From: Escallonia rubra | Lineage: Eukaryota > Streptophyta > Magnoliopsida > Escalloniales > Escalloniaceae | Assembly (NCBI GenBank): GCA_033065855.1 | Contig: JAVXUO010001917.1 | Location: forward strand, 372,001 to 436,000 | DNA: 64,000 nucleotides | Direction of reading: 5' to 3' | Part shown: one piece after another, positions 56,501 through 64,000 of the stretch | How positions within the stretch are numbered: the stretch's first letter is position 1 | Layout: each line of letters begins with the position of its first letter | The notes under the pieces: generated by a model | What the model saw: only the letters and a program-made list of their open reading frames with translations | Database searches by the model: none | Told to the model about the DNA's origin: nothing | Translations under genes and position numbers: made by a program

Positions 56501-59500
56501 TTCTTTATGTACCATGATCGGGTATAAATTCCATCTTGTAACCTGTTCGCTGGTTCTCGATGGCCTCTTCAAATTTTAGATTATGTTTGCCTATCATTTG
56601 TGGAGCTGGCAAGAATTCGGATAATTTTTTATTAAAATGGTTTGGACTGCTCAAAGATGCACCGGAAAGATTCACCAAAGTAATTTACCTCCAGAAAGAT
56701 TCACCAAAGTAATTTACCTCCAGAAAGATTCACCAAAGTAATTTACCTCCAGAAAGATTCACCAAAGTAATGTGCAGTAATCTATACAAAGGAATCATAT
56801 TTTTCATTACAGTGTTAAATGTGAGATGCGTTTGAGACTTTGTCAAGTGAAAGATATGTTGCAAACCTTCTATTGTGCATTTTGTGTTCTAATTAGCTGA
56901 TGTAAGCAATTTACTTTTTCTTGTTGAAGTGATAATTAACATATTCTTTACTGAAGATAGCTGTTTAAAACTATATTGATTTAGTAGGTTGAAATATTTG
57001 GTCTACTTTACTGCTGGAGTTTACTTAAGAGTATCAGTGTTACTGTCATGTATAAAAGAACAAATAGATGAAAGCACTACCTCTATTTAGCTGTTGGATA
57101 GAAAGAGAAATAAGATGTGGGAGCTCCAAATCTTTGCTTTTGTAGCTATTTTGGTTGTGCACATGTAATTGCTATCCTGTTTCTCTGGTTTTTCCTTTTC
57201 TCATTTTGTCTATGAAGGATAATTAGAATTATTTTCTTTTTTTGGATATGAGATTGTTTTCCTGATGTTCATTAGATTTCATGAAAGTACTTTACTCTGA
57301 GATTTTTTCTGCCATTTTAGAGAAACTAGTTGAGTCCACGTGCAATGCACATGAACATCAATGTTTTAGAAAGTTCATAGTCAGAAAAGTTAGTATGCAT
57401 CACAATGAAAATCAAGTAAGGAATTAATAGAGGTTACATATGCAATTCAACATATAAGTTGTTAAGCAATCGGCATATGAAAATATAGACGCAAATCAAA
57501 ATATTTTGAATTGGTCGCGGAACGGATTTTTATAAACATGGCATAAGCATGTCAATTATCTTTTAAAATTAAGTGTATAACATTTAAGACCGAAAAATAA
57601 GTCGATGCAACAATCTATCAAGGCATAAAACGACCACCTTCTGAGATCAAAGGCTAAAATTTCTCTTTCTAAGCCTAGTGGTCAAACTTTTTTCGATAAC
57701 CCCTCCATTGTTTTATCGGTCAATAGTAAAATATTTCATCTATATTAGAGATAGAATATTTACATTCCAGCAGTACTGATGTAGCTAGCGTGTTGGATGT
57801 CTTGTTAATACCAAAGTGTTACATCAATAAAAGATATAAAGAGTTGTATTTTTCAAACGCCAACTTAGGCTAAATGAGTCATTGACATGCAACTTCAGCA
57901 TTCTAAAAATTGTGCGGTAATTTCTCAACAACAATGATTGAAATATAACTTTGTAGGCTATTCTTGGTGGCCATGGCTATTTTTGGGTGGCTATGAGGTT
58001 TCTTCAGTTTTTTTTTATATTTTAAATTCACAAATGCTTTTATCTTATTTAATCTTATTTTTGGCTTTTAGCAATGATTTTCCTTCTTTTCTTTTTGGTT
58101 AAACCTCTACGGCGTAATTTATAGAAGAAGAAAAGTGACTTCATCATATTCAAGAATAGAATATTCAAACCACACACACATACTCAAATCAAGTTTACGG
58201 GTTCACAAATTTGAAAGAATATCCTAATAAGTTTGTTCCGGAGGAGTTAGCGTTGTTCGCTCCAATTTGAAAGAATATCCTAATAAGTTTGTTCCGGAGG
58301 AGTTAGCGTTGTTCGCTCCAATTTGAAAGAATATCCTAATAAGTTTGTTCCGGAGGAGTTAGCGTTGTTCGCTCCACATTCGATAAACTCTAATCTAGTA
58401 TATGAGATGTTTTCAAAGTTATTAACGACTTAAACATAACACTTGTCAATTATACTGCCTATCGATAATACCGAATAAAATGCCCGTTCCTAAAAAGTAA
58501 AGGTTTAGCTCTCACCATTTTATCTAGACCACTTTTTTCTCCGGTAAATTATATATAGAATCTTGGTGCTGATGATATTTTGATACCTATATTGAAAGCT
58601 GACACCTAAAATAAACCTTAGTTATCAAGCCTCATCATAAAAAAAAAGGTCAAAGTTTGTAAAGAGCATAAGAGATTAGGAAGCTTAACTTAATAGAGCC
58701 CGAACCTAGATAAACTCACAAATCAAAACTCGTTTGGAACTTACAGATGTAGAAGAATATCAATTAGCATTTGATGTACGGAGTATTAAACCACATTCCT
58801 TAAACCACCCCCCCACCCCCCAACATATATTATCAGGTCTTAGCCAAACACAAGAAAGTGGAAGGGACTAAAAATATCCAACTTTTGACCTTTTCTTTTT
58901 TATTGAAGTGTTTTAGCAAAATATCATTGCCGCGCATATAAGGCAAATTCAATTATCAGTCAAAAAATATAAAAGTCCGATTTATCTATTGAAAGCAAAA
59001 ACCATTATTAACAAATGGTCATTTAAAAAAAGAAAATTGTTGAAATTATTACACAAGATCTTATGCTCATCAAGCTCTTTCATAACATAATCTATACCAA
59101 GCATCAAGTTATAGATGACATGAAAAGTACATTCATGTATTAATTCCAACTTTTATGAGTGTAGAAAAAAGTGAAGTTATTAAAAGAATCTAGATTTTAG
59201 GTATATTAATTGCATTTGAATGGCAATTGAGTGATTCATAGATTTACGAAGGGTATTCTTGTCCAAAAAATGATTTACCCACATCCACACTTTTATAAGT
59301 AGTATAGATATTTCCACATTGGGCTTGACCGTTTTCCCAGTCCTGTTTTTGCTGAACTTGGCTACTACTTTATGCTGTTATTTTTACCAATTGTTGCTCC
59401 TTCTCTTAATTTTGTTTTTTCTTCTTGATCTGCCTCACATTTTATTGTATGGGCAGGGAACACTAAGAGATCTCAGCAAGGGAGGAAGAAATCTTTCGTT

Positions 59501-60192
59501 AGACCAAATTGAACCGGTACGTTTAATGGGAGGGTTGGATCACTTAGTTTTCGCTAGCTGTGAAGTTTGGGCTCATTTGTCTAGACATAATAAAAGGAAA
59601 TGGTACTAGCTTGTATATAGTGATGACGTTCTCAGTTAATGCAGAGTTAGATATGCTATCTACGTGGAGTTTCTTCTCTTGCTTATTTCTCCTTTTGGTC
59701 GTCTTTTCTTAATAGTAGCAGTCTCTCTGATTTTTGGTTGACCTTTATTAACTTGGCTTCTCATTTCTTCATGGAAGTTTCTGTACCCCAATAAACAATT
59801 AATACTTCTTGATATGACACTTGAAGGGCTAACTGAGAAGAAGATAGAACAGTTAGAGTAAACAGTTCTATCTGTACTCGAATTATTCCCGTGCTTGATT
59901 TACTTCATGATAGTTATGCTGTATGCAGGGAACACCAATTGATATCAAACCTTCACTCTTTGACGGCAAAAGTTTTTCTGGCAATCAGGATGACCAGGTA
60001 TGATTTCTTTTGACTGGTATAACTTAGAAGCTTTCAGTGAGAAATAGAAGCTTTCTCGCCGTCACTTAACTGATGTTGTGTATGCAGGGAACTCCTGAAG
60101 ATCCTTCTAAGGCAGTACCTGAAGGAACTGATGACCAATCTATTGGTGCAGATGATGTAGTATGTGTCAATCCCAAAACTTTATCTGAATGA
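53526..60192 (+). CDS. ZML-like: TIFY-CCT-GATA transcription factor (ZML/GATA24 type), 8 exons, ~334 aa
   Basis: Probable nuclear GATA-site transcription factor. Read exons: 53526-53846, 54902-54988, 55222-55355, 55971-56084, 56175-56289, 59457-59516, 59929-59997, 60088-60192. All have GT-AG borders and join in frame. Residues 17-28 are alanine-rich and 31-54 strongly acidic. Residues 88-120 are the TIFY domain ([10 protein letters not shown], then [10 protein letters not shown]). Residues ~150-190 are the CCT domain ([20 protein letters not shown]). C223, C226, C247 and C250 form the C-x2-C-x20-C-x2-C zinc finger. The tail exons begin [16 protein letters not shown] and GTPEDPSK. The last exon could instead splice at a GT near 60162, giving a different C-terminus. 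Intron 5 carries a Helitron. It is an older paralogue of the gene at 45.5 kb. Confidence 0.88.
54300..54345. repeat. Poly-C plus (CA)n microsatellite in intron 1
   Basis: A run of 15 C followed by CA repeats. It creates false glycine/valine/cysteine-rich frames on the minus strand. Confidence 0.9.
56665..56771 (+). repeat. 29-bp tandem repeat (about 3.7 copies) in intron 5
   Basis: The unit begins GAAAGATTCACCAAAGTAAT and is near-perfect, starting at 56665, 56694, 56723 and 56752. Confidence 0.92.
57326..59308 (-). mobile_element. Helitron, copy e (1.98 kb), in intron 5 of the GATA gene
   Basis: Read on the minus strand, the 5' end is TCTATACTACTTATAAAAGT (59308 downward). The 3' end is CTAG at 57329-57326, preceded by the hairpin GTGCATTGCAC. 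Host bases A (57325) and T (59309) flank it. It belongs to a different family from the four plus-strand Helitrons. It is non-coding and holds a 56-bp triplicated unit. Confidence 0.75.
58208..58375 (+). repeat. 56-bp tandem repeat, three copies, inside Helitron e
   Basis: The units start at 58208, 58264 and 58320, each beginning AATTTGAAAGAATATCC and ending TTGTTCGCTCC. They look identical by eye. Confidence 0.95.
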
Positions 60193-62200
60193 ATCAATGA
60201 CATGCTTGACAGCATTACATAATTAATTTAGTGCTATCTGGTAACCCAGCTTTTATCTGTATTTCATCATCACTTGATCCTTACAAAGTTTGGATTGGCC
60301 CCAGTGCTTTGGTTAAAATAAGATTAGGTTACAACAGCGCTTATACCAGCCCACTGTAATATAAAAATTAGGTCCTTTACCTTCAGCACCAAAAGCAACG
60401 ATTATCTTCAGAGGCTTTGAGCTGGAATTTTGAGGAAGAAAGGGAGCCTCAAAGTTTTGGGAAAACTGTAAGGGCTGATTACAAGTGATAAGGGGGATGG
60501 AAGGAAAGGCTAGAAAGCTCCTTGGAGATATTGGTCAAGTGGTGTTGGAATTGAAATCTTAGGAGGGAAGAAGGGTTTGGATTACATGTAGGAGACAGTT
60601 GTATCACAATTGTATCACAATTGCATAGAATGGAGAGAAAATATCTCATGATTAGCTTCTGGGAAACAGGCTAGTTGGAGATACCTAGAAACACACACAC
60701 AGTCACTCTCTCACTTATACATGGATGCATTTGTGTAATTGTATGTTGTCTGTCTATAAAGACTGGCTTGGAGACTAAGAGGACTTGGTGTGTTAGTCAG
60801 GCAAGACCGGAGATTTGGAGCTTTATTTGGGCTTAAGAAATCTTTGAAATTTGACCCAAAAAAAAAGATATAAGTCAAACTCAAAGGCCCGTGCAGGTCA
60901 ACCCACTCCATCTTAGTACTTTGATAGACGCATCAGACATGTAAACTAACAAGGAGGAGAACCATTGATAAAAAAACTCCATTGGAATAAAAGAACATAA
61001 TTTTGGATGTTGGAATGTTGCAAAACAACTACATAAGGGCCTTGAATCTGGTTTTGGTCCTCTATAGTAATTCGCTGTTTGCATCACGTTGAACTTTTCA
61101 TTTGCTTGGTTTTTTCCCCTCCGGGCATCAATAACACTATTAGCTTTCGGGGTTTAAGGTTTAACAGCGTATGCAATCTAAACCCTCTACACTTGTAGAG
61201 GCACTTGTTTCGGGCATTTGCCTCTTGTTTTAACTTTTCACTGCAACCGTACCTATCTGGCCCTGCTAACCAATCAAGCGTGTGAATCTTGAAGTTAAGT
61301 CCAAAAATAGACACATGTACCATTGAAAAAGCGGTATCTTTTAGTGAACGATCAGTGAATGTCTGGAACTGCGTGCCTAGAGTGACAAATTTCGGCCCAA
61401 CCTTCCATTTTTTAGACCGCACTTAATTAGCTGAACTTAAGTGCGGCACCACACTTCATTAGCAGGGTGAGTTGTCACGTATATTAAAAGATATAAGTCA
61501 TATATTGCGTATTTTTTATTTTACCTTAGAGAGAGAGTGAGAAAAAGGGGAAGGAAGTGGGTTCGAGGAGAAAACAGGTTGGTTGGATTATTAATATGGA
61601 CAGAGAAATAGAATAAAGAAAATGAAAATATGAAAAATACACACAGAATAATCTAGAAAGTGGTTAAATTTTTTGGGATAGCTCAAATAGAAACATTGAT
61701 CAATTAAAGTGAGATGGAGAGAGTAATTACTAAATAGGTATTTCGACCTTTTTTTATGTGCATTCTACCACTTTTAGTAGTTAAAAATGTACTTTCGTAA
61801 CAATCGTTGGCCTTTTAGCAACTACTAAAGAATAATGTAAAAATGGTGGAAATAGTCTTTTATTATATGTAGTTATATATATATACAATAAAGGTTGAGT
61901 TGAGAGAATGTTAATTTTCTCTTTCCTACTTGGCATTTCTATCATTTTGTCATTTGGACGTCAACTAATGAAATTATTTCTCAATTTTCTCTCTTCCTTG
62001 TCTAGCTACATGTCTTCATTTATTAAAAATTTTATAAAGAAGTTTGGAATTCCATCAATTCTTAGGATTTTTCCAAAATGCACACACTCTCTCCTAATTC
62101 TAAATTTATGTATGTCCCTCAAATCTTGAATCTCTTTATATATTTCATACAAGCATGATATCTTTCAGCAGTTAAGCTCTGGTATGCAACGCACAAGTTC
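60193..62200. other. Intergenic AT-rich DNA, no gene seen
   Basis: This follows the last GATA exon. The short frames on either strand (60711-61422) lack domains. Low-complexity AT DNA increases after 61460. Confidence 0.4.
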
Positions 62201-62208
62201 AAAACTAA

Positions 62209-62600
62209 TCTACATATAAAGTAAAGTCGAAACGGAGAGAAGGTTGACATGCATATTCCTATTTGGACGTTCTCTCTGCCATGCGGACTTAAATAATTTT
62301 TTTGACTATTAAACTAAAATTTCATTATTTACCACTTTCCTTTTGTAATTTCAAATTTTGAATAAGATAATGTTGACTTCACTTTATTAGAAATTCAATC
62401 TGTAGTCCTCAACTTCTCTAATCGTTAATTTCATTATTTACCACTTTTATATTTGCTAATTATGGATCCAAAAATTAATTTCTAATAAGATAATGTTGAC
62501 TTCCAAGGTTATTAATAGCGTGTATTAATCTCAAAAGATTCAATTTTAGTCTCAAGATCTCCAATCATTTTTATCATCTGTACTTTTTCAAGATTGAAAA
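62209..62600 (+). repeat. Direct repeat, copy 1, with a possible Helitron-like 5' end
   Basis: It begins A|TCTACATATAAAGTAAAGTC and continues with a ~350-base track that recurs at 63105-63500 (shared GTAAAGTCGAA, GTTCTCTCT, TTTGACTATTAAA, GATAATGTTGAC). Confidence 0.5.
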
Positions 62601-62652
62601 TTTAACAAACCTAATCTTCTTCCTTTTATTTCATTTTAAGTCACACACAAAC

Positions 62653-62653
<1 letters not shown>

Positions 62654-62713
<60 letters not shown>

Positions 62714-62745
62714 CGTGTGCGTGCGTGCGCGTGCGCGCGTGCCTG
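62654..62745. repeat. (AT)n(GT)n(GC/GT)n compound microsatellite
   Basis: Alternating purine-pyrimidine DNA of ~90 bases: AT, then GT, then GCGT mixtures. Confidence 0.92.
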
Positions 62746-63104
62746 TGTTTGTGTATATCTATATATGTATGTACAATTTTCTCTCATATTCTAATTTTGC
62801 CCTTGTATTTCATATCTTTTTATGCTCTTCTTGGTGAGCTTTATTAATACAAACCTTAACACATATGATTGTTATTATTATATGGGAGGGGCTATTTTTC
62901 CCATCTTATATTTCACCCTCTCATTTATTGCCGAAAGAAAGACTAACAATTGTTATTCAAAAAATGGTAGAAGTCCCATAAAAATTTGGAAATACATTAT
63001 TATTCTTATTATTATTATTATTATTCGACATACAAGTATGAACTTTCTATGAGTATTTTAACAGTTGTTGCTCCTGCGCGCCACGCCCAGAGTCAATGCA
63101 AGTA

Positions 63105-63500
63105 TGCATATATATTTAGTAAAGTCGAAGCTGAGAGAATGTTGTCATGTAGATGCTTACTTGAACGTTCTCTCTTTTTGCCATCTGGGCTTAAATTAAT
63201 GTTTTGACTATTAAATTAAAATTTCACTATTTACCATTTTCCTTTAGAATTTCAAATCTTGGATTCCAAAATTCTATCTCTAATAAGATAATGTTGACAC
63301 CATTAGAAATCCAATCTGTAGTCCCGGACATCTCTAACCTTTAATTTCATTATTTACCACTTTAGTTTTATATTTTAAACTTTGGATTCGAAAATTTAAT
63401 TGCTGATAAGATGCTCTTGCCCTCCAAGGATATTAGTCGCTAGTATTAATCTAAAAAATTCAATTTTAGTCTGCAAAATCTCTAATCCTTTAATTGCAAT
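63105..63500 (+). repeat. Direct repeat, copy 2
   Basis: This is the partner of 62209-62600. Nothing coding is seen in it or in the remaining DNA to 64000, which has an (AAT)n tract at ~63765-63790. Confidence 0.5.
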
Positions 63501-64000
63501 TAAATCATATCACCTTTAATATCGGTAACCCTTTCAAGATTCAAAGGTGAAATAAAACTTAGGTACTAATTTTACTCTCCCCTAAATTAACTCTAATTTG
63601 TTTGATTCCGTTTTCAGATGCTCTCTCACATCTTTTACCTCCTACAATAACACAATATTAGGATCTTCATTTTTAAAGTGTTTCTTTTCATACCATTCAA
63701 AATCACCGTAATTATATCCTAAAATCTCGAATCACCAATCATGTCATTTTCAAAAAAAGCCAAAAATAATAATAATAATAATAATAATAAAATAAAAAGA
63801 AAAGGAAAAAATAAGTCCAATTTATATATCCATGCTCACACAATCTCTTCCACTACTTTGCACAATCTCTCCAGAACCCACAATATCTGGATTGGAACTT
63901 TGTGAAGGTATTGATGTTGATCCTAAATTATTTATTGGAGTTTCAGATTCTTTGTTTTCAGTTTACGATCGTCATGGGCAATCTTATAATTTTTGGCTCA

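Noticed and set aside
58208..58375. CRISPR-like array (regular repeats)
   Set aside because: Units are contiguous with no spacers, in a plant Helitron; a simple tandem repeat.
1..64000. tRNA and rRNA genes
   Set aside because: No cloverleaf with a convincing TTC-loop plus A/B box pair and no rRNA-like block was recognised by eye. A tRNAscan-SE run would be decisive.

Overview
This window is nuclear DNA of a flowering plant, most likely a eudicot; I cannot name the species. The support is GT-AG introns with AT-rich interiors, plant-only gene families (UGT91-type glycosyltransferases, TIFY-CCT-GATA factors, an NLP relic, F-box associated domains, PPR and SCPL fragments) and several mobile-element classes (Helitrons, a CACTA element, MITEs, a LINE). 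Protein-coding DNA is only a few percent of the window; most long open frames are chance frames in AT-rich or repeated DNA.

Layout: 1-7.1 kb is repeat-derived, with inverted and direct repeats and no gene. 7.1-7.8 kb is an F-box relic. 8.4-9.8 kb is an intact UGT91-type gene on the minus strand. 10-13.9 kb is a decayed tandem F-box array that also holds a third UGT start stub. 14.4-15.4 kb is a segment shared with 44.1-44.9 kb; here it carries a MITE. 15.4-19.3 kb is a Helitron. 20.1-32.8 kb is a broken TIFY-CCT-GATA pseudogene, split by a 3.1 kb CACTA element, a 6.55 kb composite insertion (LTR-like DNA plus two Helitrons with gene fragments) and a 0.4 kb MITE. 32.8-34.2 kb is a second intact UGT91 gene. 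34.2-38.1 kb is the matching F-box debris. 38.1-44.1 kb is a LINE fragment with a 4.9 kb Helitron inside it that carries RPA1-like remains. 45.5-50.3 kb is an apparently intact seven-exon TIFY-CCT-GATA gene. 51.5-52.7 kb is a truncated NLP pseudogene. 53.5-60.2 kb is a second intact TIFY-CCT-GATA gene with a Helitron in intron 5. 60.2-64 kb is AT-rich repeat and microsatellite DNA.

The main structural reading is that 8.37-32.82 kb and 32.84 to about 48.5 kb are two copies of one tandem segmental duplication with the order UGT, F-box debris, shared spacer, GATA. The junction near 32,817-32,840 cuts the upstream GATA copy inside exon 4 and gives the downstream UGT a new stop codon. Because the two copies can be aligned by eye, each acts as the empty-site control for several transposon insertions in the other.

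Functionally, the two UGTs are probable cytosolic UDP-sugar-dependent glycosyltransferases of specialised metabolism. The two intact GATA genes are probable nuclear transcription factors. Nothing links the two families beyond their shared duplication history. All exon models come from reading splice sites and family resemblance by eye; no database search or transcript evidence was available.
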